Assembly (NCBI GenBank): GCA_964451375.1
Contig: CAYVIN010000160.1
Location: 1 to 6,215, forward strand
DNA length: 6,215 nt
Direction: 5' to 3'
DNA from: JAGXQV01 sp964451375
GTDB lineage: Bacteria; Pseudomonadota; Gammaproteobacteria; Burkholderiales; Sulfuricellaceae
The first letter of the stretch is position 1. The number at the start of each line of letters is the position of its first letter. The notes beneath the pieces were generated by a model. The model was not told where the DNA came from, did no database searches, and saw nothing but the letters and a program-made list of their open reading frames with translations. A program made the translations under genes and the position numbers. Below, one piece after another: positions 1-5,511 of the stretch.

Positions 1-179
1 TGAACGTGAGCCTGGAAATCGACGGCGGCGTCGGCCCCGGCAATATTCTGGAAGTCGCCAAGGCCGGCGTGGATACCTTCGTTGCCGGTTCTGCGGTGTA
101 TGGCGCGGGCAAGGACAGCGATCCGCACCGTTATGATTCGATCATCGCCGCGATGCGCGCGGAATTGGCGAAAGCCTGA
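1..179 (+). CDS. rpe: Ribulose-phosphate 3-epimerase, C-terminal part (5' end outside window)
   Basis: This enzyme interconverts ribulose 5-phosphate and xylulose 5-phosphate in the cytoplasm, in the pentose phosphate pathway and the Calvin cycle. Only the last 58 codons are visible; the first complete codon is at position 3 and the TGA stop is at 177-179. The visible part carries the family's late TIM-barrel motifs: EIDGGV, whose Asp is the second catalytic and metal-binding aspartate in this family, and VAGSAVYG, the phosphate-binding loop near the C-terminus. The protein then ends in a normal helix (MRAELAKA). Nothing looks truncated apart from the window edge. The next gene starts 11 bases after the stop, so the two are probably co-transcribed. 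The identification rests on motifs read by eye. Another TIM-barrel phosphate-binding enzyme is possible but unlikely, given gph close downstream. Confidence 0.9.
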   Translation, partial: NVSLEIDGGVGPGNILEVAKAGVDTFVAGSAVYGAGKDSDPHRYDSIIAAMRAELAKA

Positions 180-190
180 TTTTCCTCGTC

Positions 191-667
191 ATGAAGCGTC
201 TTGCCCTGGTCTGGTTTGCCCTCTCGCTGGCTGGCTGCGAATTCGAGATTCCCGGCCAGAAGGCCAAGGATGCCGTGGCCATGGGGTATGCCTGCCGGGT
301 GTCGATCAAGTCGCCCGAGCAGTGTATGCGCGAAAATCCCAAGTATCCGCCCGTTTCACTGCTCGAAGGCTGGCACGAGGCGGACAAGGATGTGAAGGAC
401 AAGAAGGTCGAAACCAACTTTCCGCCGCCGCCACCTGTGGTGATTCCAGTCGATCCGCCGCCGCAGCCCAAGAAGAAGGAGGGCGAAGAAGGCGAAGCCA
501 AGCCGGAAGGTGAGCAGGCCGCAGAAGGTGCAAAAGCGGCGGAGCCGGAAAAAAAGCCCGAGGCTGACGCCAAGTCCGCCGAAGGCAAGGACGCCAAGGC
601 CAAGCCGGAACCCGCCAAAACGGAACCGGCCAAGGCTGAAGCCGCCAAACCAGCCGGGGGACATTGA
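191..667 (+). CDS. Putative lipoprotein with Pro-rich hinge and charged low-complexity tail, function unknown
   Basis: I do not recognise this 158-residue protein. It starts MKRLALVWFALSLAGC: two basic residues, a hydrophobic stretch and a lipobox L13-A14-G15-C16, so it should be cut before Cys16 and lipidated. The residue after the Cys is Glu, not Asp, which under the enteric +2 rule would favour the outer membrane. Residues 17-75 could be a small folded region with Cys35 and Cys45, possibly a disulfide. Residues 78-93 are very Pro-rich (PPPPP, then VDPPPQP). Residues 94-158 are almost only K, E, A, P, G and D, with PAKTEPAKAEAAKPA-like units, likely disordered. I see no clear Shine-Dalgarno before the ATG; the start is chosen because the signal peptide begins exactly there. 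The stop TGA overlaps the gph ATG by one base, suggesting coupled translation. The hinge and charged tail recall periplasm-spanning or peptidoglycan-contacting proteins, but that is only an analogy. Confidence 0.8.
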   Translation: MKRLALVWFALSLAGCEFEIPGQKAKDAVAMGYACRVSIKSPEQCMRENPKYPPVSLLEGWHEADKDVKDKKVETNFPPPPPVVIPVDPPPQPKKKEGEEGEAKPEGEQAAEGAKAAEPEKKPEADAKSAEGKDAKAKPEPAKTEPAKAEAAKPAGGH

Positions 668-1356
668 TGCAAACTGAACACTTTCCGCTCGCCATCAAGG
701 CGGTGGTCATAGACCTCGACGGCACCTTGCTCGACACCGCGCCGGATATCGCCGAAGCGGCGCAACGTATGTTGCGCGATCTGGAGATGCCGCCGGTTGA
801 TCTGGCGAAAATCCGTTCCTTCATCGGTAACGGGATTTCCAATCTGGTGAAACGCGCCTTGACCGGTGAAATGCACGGCAAGGCCGATGCGGATTTGTTC
901 GCCCGTGCTCTGCCGGTTTTTCAGAAACATTATGCGGAAGTCCTGACGCTTTCCACCCGGCCTTATCCGGGGGTGATGGCGGGCATGGAGGCGTTGCGCG
1001 AGGCGGGTTTCCCGCTGGCCTGCATCACCAACAAGGCGGAGATGTTTACCCTGCCTTTGCTGGAACGGATGGGGCTGAAGGATTATTTCGCGCTGGTGCT
1101 GTCCGGCGACAGCTTGCCGAAGAAAAAACCTGATCCGCTGCCGCTGCGCCATGCCGGTGAGTTTTTCGGCTGTGTGCCCGGCGAAATGCTGTTGATCGGC
1201 GATTCAACCAATGACGCCCAGGCCGCACACGCTGCCGGCTGTCATGTTTTTCTCCTGCCTTACGGTTACAATGGCGGCCAGGACGTGCGCGAACAGGTGT
1301 GCGACGCGGTGATCGAAACGCTGCCCGACGCCCTGAATCTCATCAAGAAAATCTAA
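667..1356 (+). CDS. gph: Phosphoglycolate phosphatase (HAD superfamily)
   Basis: It dephosphorylates 2-phosphoglycolate in the cytoplasm, which arises from DNA repair and, in Calvin-cycle organisms, from Rubisco oxygenation. The 229 residues are the usual family length. HAD motifs appear in order: motif I D16-L-D18-G-T (nucleophile and acid/base Asp), a helical cap around residues 25-100, motif II Thr121 in CITNK, the motif III lysine region KKKPDP at 152-157, and motif IV GDSTND with D179 and D183 for Mg2+. The start is taken as ATG 667, with GGGGGA at 656-661 five bases upstream; it shares its A with the preceding stop (TGATG). An in-frame TTG at 664 is less likely. The position close after rpe matches the rpe-gph pairing known in many proteobacteria, such as dam-rpe-gph-trpS in E. 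coli. A related HAD phosphatase cannot be fully excluded, but context makes gph the best call. Confidence 0.92.
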   Translation: MQTEHFPLAIKAVVIDLDGTLLDTAPDIAEAAQRMLRDLEMPPVDLAKIRSFIGNGISNLVKRALTGEMHGKADADLFARALPVFQKHYAEVLTLSTRPYPGVMAGMEALREAGFPLACITNKAEMFTLPLLERMGLKDYFALVLSGDSLPKKKPDPLPLRHAGEFFGCVPGEMLLIGDSTNDAQAAHAAGCHVFLLPYGYNGGQDVREQVCDAVIETLPDALNLIKKI

Positions 1357-1359
1357 ATC

Positions 1360-1419
1360 ATGAACCTGAAGGAAATACGAAAAGTGATTGAGGCCTGGCC
1401 CTGGCGATGCTGTAACTAG
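1360..1419 (+). CDS. Candidate trp leader peptide (19 codons, Trp-Pro-Trp)
   Basis: This short ORF encodes MNLKEIRKVIEAWPWRCCN and stops with TAG. It begins 3 bases after the gph stop, in the same frame, and ends 54 bases before the trpE start. Two of its 19 codons are Trp, close together near the end (codons 13 and 15). Trp is rare, so this pattern directly ahead of trpE is what a ribosome-mediated attenuation leader would show. Established knowledge: proteobacterial trp operons often have short leaders with clustered Trp codons, whose stalling decides between terminator and antiterminator. Weak points: the Shine-Dalgarno is poor (AAGA at 1345-1348, about 11 bases upstream), though translation could be coupled to gph, and I find no strong terminator hairpin downstream. 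The call rests on codon content and position and could be chance. Confidence 0.55.
   Translation: MNLKEIRKVIEAWPWRCCN
1388..1416 (+). promoter_or_regulatory. Possible sigma-70 promoter for trpE
   Basis: TTGAGG (1388-1393) and TGTAAC (1411-1416) are separated by exactly 17 bases, and TGC precedes the -10 as an extended -10 element. Each hexamer matches consensus at four of six positions. Transcription would start near 1423 and give a leader of about 50 bases that excludes the Trp-codon ORF. This competes with the leader-peptide reading, unless that peptide is translated only from read-through transcripts coming from rpe/gph. Chance matches of this quality are common. Confidence 0.3.
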
Positions 1420-1457
1420 CAGTGCCCGGAACCGTTGCGCCCGTTTTTCGACTTTTT
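1403..1457 (+). promoter_or_regulatory. Candidate attenuator-like leader structure before trpE
   Basis: Two small hairpins can be drawn. The first pairs GGC 1403-1405 with GCC 1424-1426 and TGCT 1408-1411 with AGCA 1418-1421, and contains the last leader codons. The second pairs CGG 1427-1429 with CCG 1441-1443 and CG 1433-1434 with CG 1438-1439, has an uneven internal loop, and is followed at once by T5 (1444-1448) and a second T5 (1453-1457). An alternative pairing of GGCG 1403-1406 with CGCC 1438-1441 would exclude both. Alternative pairings plus a T-tract fit attenuation in outline, but every stem is short and the terminator is weak by eye. No energies were computed. Confidence 0.25.
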
Positions 1458-1473
1458 CTTTAGGTGAAACAAA

Positions 1474-2949
1474 ATGACTGAACAGGAATTCCTTAGCCTT
1501 GCCGGCCAAGGCTACAACCGTATCCCGCTGGTGCGGGAAACGCTGGCCGATCTCGATACCCCCCTGACCGTTTATCTCAAGCTTGCCAACCGACCCTATT
1601 CCTATTTGCTGGAATCGGTGGTGGGCGGCGAACGCTTTGGGCGCTACTCCTTCATCGGCCTGCCGGCCAAGACCCGTATCCGCGTGTGCGGCCAACGGGT
1701 GACGGTGGAAAACGATTTCGAAGTGCTGGAGTCGCTCGAAACCGACGATCCGCTGGCTTTTATCCAGGCTTATCAGGCGCGTCTGAAGGTTGCCGAACGT
1801 GAAGGTTCGCCGCGTTTTACCGGCGGACTGGTCGGTTATTTCGGCTACGACACCATCCGCTACGTGGAAAAAAAGCTGGCTGGGGTGAACAAACCCGATG
1901 TCATCGGCGCACCGGACATTCTGCTCCTGCAATCCGAAGAGTTGGCGGTGGTGGACAATCTCACCGGTAAACTTTATCTGATTGTCTACGCTGATCCCAA
2001 TGAATCCCACGCCTATGCCAAAACCCAGGCGCGCCTCGACGAGTTGCAGCGTCTGCTGCGGCGTCCCCCGGAGATTCCGGCGGTTGCGCCGGGAACCCCG
2101 GCGCAGGCGGTTTCGGAATTCGGTGAGGAAGGCTTCAAAAACGCGGTGGAAAAAGCCAAGCGTTATATCTTCGACGGCGACATCATGCAGGTGGTGCTGG
2201 CGCAACGGATGAGCCAACCCTTCGATGCTTCGCCGTTATCGTTGTATCGGGCGCTGCGTTCGCTCAATCCCTCTCCTTATATGTTCTATTACGACATGGG
2301 GGATTTTCAGGTGGTTGGCTCGTCGCCGGAAATCCTGGTGCGTCTCGAAGAGAATATGGTTACGGTGCGACCGATTGCCGGCACCCGGCCACGCGGCAAA
2401 ACCCGCGAGGCGGACGAGGCGCTGGGCCGCGAGTTGCTGGCCGATCCCAAGGAAATCGCCGAGCACGTGATGCTCATGGACTTGGGGCGCAATGATTTGG
2501 GGCGAGTGGCTCACGTCGGTTCAGTGAAAGTTACCGACAACATGGTGATCGAGCGTTATTCCCATGTGATGCACATTGTTTCCAATGTCGAGGGCAAGCT
2601 GGCCGAGGGCAAGGATGCGATGGGCGTATTACGCGCCACCTTCCCGGCGGGAACGGTTTCCGGTGCGGCCAAGGTGCGCGCCATGGAAATCATTGACGAA
2701 CTGGAACCGACCAAACGTGGCGTCTACGCGGGTGCGGTGGGTTATCTGGGCTTTAACGGCGATATGGATCTGGCGATTGCCATTCGTACTGCTGTGGTCA
2801 AGGACAAGACCTTGTATGTCCAGGCGGGGGCAGGCATCGTCGCCGATTCCGTGCCGGACAATGAATGGATCGAAACCTGCAACAAGGCGCGCGCCGTGTT
2901 GCGTGCGGCGGAACTGGCTCTCGCCGGTTTGGGCGGCGAGGAGGTGTGA
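1474..2949 (+). CDS. trpE: Anthranilate synthase component I
   Basis: TrpE converts chorismate to anthranilate, using ammonia delivered by TrpG; this is the first committed step to tryptophan. The 491 residues match a stand-alone family member. The N-terminal domain has the LLES motif at 45-48, part of the tryptophan feedback site, followed by GRYSFIG. The chorismate-binding domain (from about residue 220) carries GDIMQVVLAQR (235-245), PIAGTRPRG (300-308), EHVMLMDLGRNDLGR (330-344), the HVMHIVSNVEG segment (364-374), GTVSGAAK (393-400) and AGAGIVADS (451-459), all typical of active enzymes. The ATG is preceded by AGGTG at 1462-1466, seven bases away. It is first in trpEGDC and is probably regulated through the preceding leader region and by tryptophan feedback. 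The motif set and the neighbouring trpG argue against the related pabB. Nothing is missing or broken. Confidence 0.97.
   Translation: MTEQEFLSLAGQGYNRIPLVRETLADLDTPLTVYLKLANRPYSYLLESVVGGERFGRYSFIGLPAKTRIRVCGQRVTVENDFEVLESLETDDPLAFIQAYQARLKVAEREGSPRFTGGLVGYFGYDTIRYVEKKLAGVNKPDVIGAPDILLLQSEELAVVDNLTGKLYLIVYADPNESHAYAKTQARLDELQRLLRRPPEIPAVAPGTPAQAVSEFGEEGFKNAVEKAKRYIFDGDIMQVVLAQRMSQPFDASPLSLYRALRSLNPSPYMFYYDMGDFQVVGSSPEILVRLEENMVTVRPIAGTRPRGKTREADEALGRELLADPKEIAEHVMLMDLGRNDLGRVAHVGSVKVTDNMVIERYSHVMHIVSNVEGKLAEGKDAMGVLRATFPAGTVSGAAKVRAMEIIDELEPTKRGVYAGAVGYLGFNGDMDLAIAIRTAVVKDKTLYVQAGAGIVADSVPDNEWIETCNKARAVLRAAELALAGLGGEEV
2939..2946 (+). promoter_or_regulatory. Strong ribosome binding site for trpG inside the end of trpE
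   Basis: The last codons of trpE read GAGGAGGTG just before the stop, giving a near-ideal GGAGGTG Shine-Dalgarno four bases before the trpG ATG at 2951. This decides the trpG start: the same reading frame stays open for about 125 codons upstream inside trpE, but that part is only an overlapping shadow. The site suggests trpG is made in amounts matched to trpE. Confidence 0.8.
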
Positions 2950-2950
2950 C

Positions 2951-3520
2951 ATGTTGCTGATGATCGACAATTACGATTCGTTTACTTACAACCTCGTTCA
3001 GTATTTCGGCGAGTTGGGGCAGGAAGTGCAGGTGTTCCGCAACGACGAAATCACCCTGGAACAGATTGCCGCGCTGAATCCCGACCATATTGTGATTTCA
3101 CCCGGCCCATGTACGCCCAACGAGGCGGGGATTTCAGTGCCGGCGATCCGCGAGTTTGCCGGCAAGAAGCCGATCCTCGGGGTTTGTCTGGGGCACCAGA
3201 GCATCGGGCAGGCCTTTGGTGGCGTGATTGTTCATGCCAAACAATTGATGCACGGCAAAACGTCGATGATCCAGCACAAGGATGTCGGGGTGTTCGCCGG
3301 ACTGCCCAATCCCTTTCGCGCAACCCGCTATCATTCGTTGGTGATCGAGCGCGAAACCATTCCGGATTGCCTGGAAATCACAGCCTGGACGGATGACGGC
3401 GAAATCATGGGGGTGCGCCACAAGACGCTGGCGGTGGAGGGGGTGCAGTTTCATCCGGAATCCATTCTTACCGAACATGGCCACAAGATGTTGGCGAATT
3501 TCCTGGGAGGACGTTCATGA
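2951..3520 (+). CDS. trpG: Anthranilate synthase component II (glutamine amidotransferase)
   Basis: TrpG hydrolyses glutamine and passes ammonia to TrpE in the cytoplasmic anthranilate synthase complex. The 189 residues make a complete class I glutamine amidotransferase: MLLMIDNYDSFTYNL at the N-terminus, the oxyanion-loop motif SPGPCTPNEAG (50-60), the nucleophile Cys79 in GVCLGHQ, and the His168/Glu170 pair in VQFHPES. It starts one base after trpE and its stop overlaps the trpD start in ATGA, so translation is coupled on both sides. In many bacteria one such subunit also serves aminodeoxychorismate synthase (PabA). That dual role is possible here and cannot be judged from this window. It is not fused to TrpE or TrpD. 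Confidence 0.97.
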   Translation: MLLMIDNYDSFTYNLVQYFGELGQEVQVFRNDEITLEQIAALNPDHIVISPGPCTPNEAGISVPAIREFAGKKPILGVCLGHQSIGQAFGGVIVHAKQLMHGKTSMIQHKDVGVFAGLPNPFRATRYHSLVIERETIPDCLEITAWTDDGEIMGVRHKTLAVEGVQFHPESILTEHGHKMLANFLGGRS

Positions 3521-4548
3521 TTACGCCGCAACAAGCGCTGACGCGCCTCATCGAGCAGCGCGAAATCTTCCACGATGAAATGCTTTCGTTGATGCGCCAG
3601 ATCATGAGTGGCGAACTGACGCCGGTGCAAATTGCCGGGATTCTCATCGGTTTGCGCGTCAAGAAGGAAACTATCGGTGAAATTTCCGCTGCGGCGCAGG
3701 TGATGCGCGAGTTCTCCACCAAGGTGACAGTGGCGAACAGCGAGTTTCTGGTTGATACCTGCGGCACCGGCGGCGATTCCGCGCATACCTTCAATATTTC
3801 CACGGCGTCTTCACTGGTGGCGGCTGCCGCCGGGGCGAAGGTGGCCAAACACGGTGGGCGCTCGGTTTCTTCCACCTGCGGCAGCGCCGATGTGCTGGAG
3901 GCGCTAGGCGTCAATCTGACGCTGACCCCGGAACAGGTGGGGCAGTGTATCGATGCAATCGGTATCGGCTTTATGTTTGCCCCCAGCCACCATAGCGCCA
4001 TGAAACATGCCGCGCCGGTGCGCCGTGAACTGGGGGTGCGGACATTGTTCAACATCCTCGGGCCGCTGACCAATCCTGCGGGGGCGAAAAATCAGGTGCT
4101 GGGCGTGTTTCATCCCGATCTGGTGGGAATCCAGGCGCGCGTACTGCAACGCCTTGGCAGTCGCCACGTATTGGTGGTTCATGGCGCGGACGGTATGGAC
4201 GAAATTACCCTGTGCGGCAAAACCCTGGTCGCAGAACTGAAAAACGGCGAGGTTAACGAATATGAATTGAGTCCAAGTGATTTCGGATTCGCATTATCTG
4301 ATCTGGAGCCCCTCAAGGTGTGGGATATCGAGCAGGCAAAAGCCAAGTTGCTGGCGGTGCTTGAAAACCAGCCCGGGCCGGCGCGCGATATTGTTGCGCT
4401 CAACGCTGGCGCGGCTATTTATACCGCCGGGTTGGCGGCGACTTTGCAAGAAGGTGTGCGTAAGGCCTCAGCAGTTATCGCCGGGGGAGCCGCAAAAGCC
4501 AAGCTGGATCAACTGATCGATTGTTCAGGTAAGTTCGCAAATGTCTGA
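3517..4548 (+). CDS. trpD: Anthranilate phosphoribosyltransferase
   Basis: TrpD joins anthranilate and PRPP to form N-(5-phosphoribosyl)anthranilate, the second step of tryptophan synthesis. The 343 residues are the normal length. The PRPP-binding glycine loop GTGGD lies at 83-87, NISTASS follows at 93-99 and KHGGRSVSS at 111-119. The anthranilate-binding region includes RRELGVRT (169-176) and LGPLTNPAG (181-189), and D228/E229 in DGMDE are the expected metal-binding pair. The ATG sits in the ATGA overlap with the trpG stop, with GGGAGG at 3505-3510 six bases upstream. The 3' end overlaps trpC by 8 bases. The fold and motifs also occur in thymidine/pyrimidine phosphorylases, but the motif set and operon leave no real doubt. 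Confidence 0.97.
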   Translation: MITPQQALTRLIEQREIFHDEMLSLMRQIMSGELTPVQIAGILIGLRVKKETIGEISAAAQVMREFSTKVTVANSEFLVDTCGTGGDSAHTFNISTASSLVAAAAGAKVAKHGGRSVSSTCGSADVLEALGVNLTLTPEQVGQCIDAIGIGFMFAPSHHSAMKHAAPVRRELGVRTLFNILGPLTNPAGAKNQVLGVFHPDLVGIQARVLQRLGSRHVLVVHGADGMDEITLCGKTLVAELKNGEVNEYELSPSDFGFALSDLEPLKVWDIEQAKAKLLAVLENQPGPARDIVALNAGAAIYTAGLAATLQEGVRKASAVIAGGAAKAKLDQLIDCSGKFANV

Positions 4549-5335
4549 TATTCTGAAAAAAATCCTCGCTGTCAAAGAGGCGGAGGTGGCGCGGGCTATC
4601 GCCAAAAAGCCATTTGAGGCGGTGCTCGAAGAAGCGCGGGCCATGCCCAGGCCACGCGATTTCGTCGGCGCGATTCGCGCCAAAATCGCCGCCGGGAAAT
4701 CGGCGGTGATCGCCGAGATCAAGAAAGCCAGTCCCTCCAAAGGGGTCATCCGGGAGAGTTTCGATCCCGCGTCAATTGCTCAAAGTTATGAAAAAAATGG
4801 AGCCGCATGTTTGTCCGTGCTGACGGATGTGCAGTTTTTCCAGGGGAGTAAAAATCATCTGATCGAAGCGCGGGCCGCGTGTGATTTGCCGGTGCTGCGC
4901 AAAGACTTCATGATTGATCCGTATCAGATTTGCCGCGCTCGAACCATTGGTGCGGATGCTATCCTGCTTATCGTCGCGGCTCTGGATTTGCCCCTCATGA
5001 AGGAGTTGGAGTCCCTGGCGCATGAATTGGGCATGGCGGTGCTGGTTGAAGTCCATGATGCGCCGGAGTTGGAAGCGGCCTTGCAACTTGCCACTCCCTT
5101 GATCGGCATCAATAACCGAAATCTCAGAACCTTCCAAACCAGCCTGCAAACGACACAGGATTTGTTGCCGATGATTACCCCGGAACGTATCCCGGTTACG
5201 GAGAGCGGCATCCTGAATCCAGAAGATGTGGCCTTGATGCGCAGTTGTAAGGTAAACACCTTTTTGGTCGGTGAGGCATTCATGCGGGCAGCCGAGCCAG
5301 GCGCGGAACTGGCGCGGCTTTTTGCATCGCCATGA
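4541..5335 (+). CDS. trpC: Indole-3-glycerol phosphate synthase (monofunctional)
   Basis: TrpC closes the indole ring, turning carboxyphenylamino-deoxyribulose phosphate into indole-3-glycerol phosphate. The 264 residues form one TIM barrel with no TrpF domain attached. Family residues are present: E59 and K61 in AEIKKASPSKG, K121 in LRKDFMID (the general acid of the family), E170 in LVEVHD, N191 in GINNRNL, and E221/S222 in VTESGI. The ATG at 4541 overlaps the trpD end by 8 bases, and AGGT near 4527-4530 serves as a modest ribosome binding site. It is the last gene of the block. The next enzyme upstream in the pathway, TrpF, and the tryptophan synthase genes must lie elsewhere, as is common in betaproteobacteria and pseudomonads. 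Confidence 0.96.
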   Translation: MSDILKKILAVKEAEVARAIAKKPFEAVLEEARAMPRPRDFVGAIRAKIAAGKSAVIAEIKKASPSKGVIRESFDPASIAQSYEKNGAACLSVLTDVQFFQGSKNHLIEARAACDLPVLRKDFMIDPYQICRARTIGADAILLIVAALDLPLMKELESLAHELGMAVLVEVHDAPELEAALQLATPLIGINNRNLRTFQTSLQTTQDLLPMITPERIPVTESGILNPEDVALMRSCKVNTFLVGEAFMRAAEPGAELARLFASP

Positions 5336-5344
5336 TTTAAAATT

Positions 5345-5376
5345 CTTGTTGCAAAAAAACAACAAGGTATTTTATT
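5345..5376 (+). terminator. Possible terminator after trpC
   Basis: CTTGTTG (5345-5351) and CAACAAG (5360-5366) form a perfect 7-bp inverted repeat with an 8-base loop of C plus seven A. It lies 9 bases after the trpC stop and is followed by the T-rich stretch GTATTTTATTC. The position is right for the end of the trp transcript. The stem is AT-rich with only three G-C pairs and the T-tract is interrupted, so termination may be partial. The inverted repeat itself is certain. Confidence 0.5.
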
Positions 5377-5422
5377 CGTTGACGATAAACGTGAAAAGTT
5401 CTTGCCGCTGGGTTTGACTCTT

Positions 5423-5438
5423 TGGCACAATTCAAGCA
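5423..5438 (+). promoter_or_regulatory. Possible sigma-54 promoter for the porin
   Basis: TGGCACAATTCAAGCA matches the sigma-54 consensus TGGCAC-N5-TTGCW at the -24 element (TGGCAC, six of six). It also has the near-invariant GG (5424-5425) and GC (5436-5437) at the required 12-base offset. The TT of the -12 element is AA here, which weakens the call. The predicted start near 5449 gives a leader of about 60 bases before the porin ATG. A TTGACT at 5414-5419 has no convincing sigma-70 -10 element 15-19 bases downstream. No enhancer-binding site was recognised. Confidence 0.35.
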
Positions 5439-5459
5439 ACTTCTCAATCGGAGGAGTTG

Positions 5460-5483
5460 TTTGGGCAGGCAGGTGGTCCCAAA
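5460..5483 (+). other. Hairpin in the porin 5' leader
   Basis: TTTGGG (5460-5465) and CCCAAA (5478-5483) form a perfect 6-bp stem around a 12-base G-rich loop, 14 bases before the Shine-Dalgarno. No T-tract follows, so it is not an intrinsic terminator. Leader hairpins can stabilise long-lived outer-membrane-protein mRNAs such as ompA; whether this one does so is inference. Confidence 0.4.
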
Positions 5484-5497
5484 ACTCAAATTAACTC

Positions 5498-5505
5498 AAA
5501 GGAGA
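5498..5505 (+). promoter_or_regulatory. Ribosome binding site of the porin gene
   Basis: AAAGGAGA contains a strong GGAG core (5501-5504) seven bases before the ATG at 5512. It settles the start, which coincides with a classic signal peptide. The surrounding stretch is A/T-rich and unstructured by eye, as expected for an efficiently translated gene. Confidence 0.85.
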
Positions 5506-5511
5506 ATTTTT

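Noticed and set aside
82..513. A 143-codon plus-strand frame across the rpe end and the lipoprotein gene
   Set aside because: It is out of frame with both genes, Arg-rich, and has no motif; a shadow of GC-rich coding DNA.
664..666. TTG at 664 as the gph start
   Set aside because: ATG at 667 follows immediately, has better Shine-Dalgarno spacing and makes the common TGATG overlap with the preceding stop.
191..667. The Pro/Lys/Glu-rich lipoprotein as a TonB or TolA protein
   Set aside because: It has a lipobox instead of a transmembrane anchor and ends in the low-complexity tail without any C-terminal TonB/TolA domain.
142..1152. A 336-codon antisense open frame across the lipoprotein gene and gph
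   Set aside because: It lies opposite two well-supported genes in GC-rich DNA, has no recognisable domain, and its predicted protein is Ser/Ala/Gly-rich where it mirrors the Lys/Glu/Pro tail; best explained as a codon-bias shadow.
1411..1423. TrpR operator at GTAACTAGCAG
   Set aside because: Only one CTAG half-site is present; the E. coli operator needs a symmetrical pair, and TrpR is largely a gammaproteobacterial regulator.
1204..2217. A 337-codon antisense open frame across gph, the leader region and trpE
   Set aside because: It is the complement of strongly conserved TrpE and Gph coding sequence, its His/Gln/Arg-rich product looks like an antisense translation, and it shows no family motif.
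2576..2950. A longer N-terminus for trpG
   Set aside because: The frame is open upstream but overlaps trpE by about 370 bases and its Arg/Trp-rich translation is not protein-like; ATG 2951 has an ideal ribosome binding site and the family's normal N-terminus.
5450..5511. An extra small ORF started at TTG behind GGAGGAG in the porin leader
   Set aside because: The TTG is only one or two bases from the Shine-Dalgarno-like run, the frame runs into the porin start out of frame, and the sequence is better explained as an untranslated leader.
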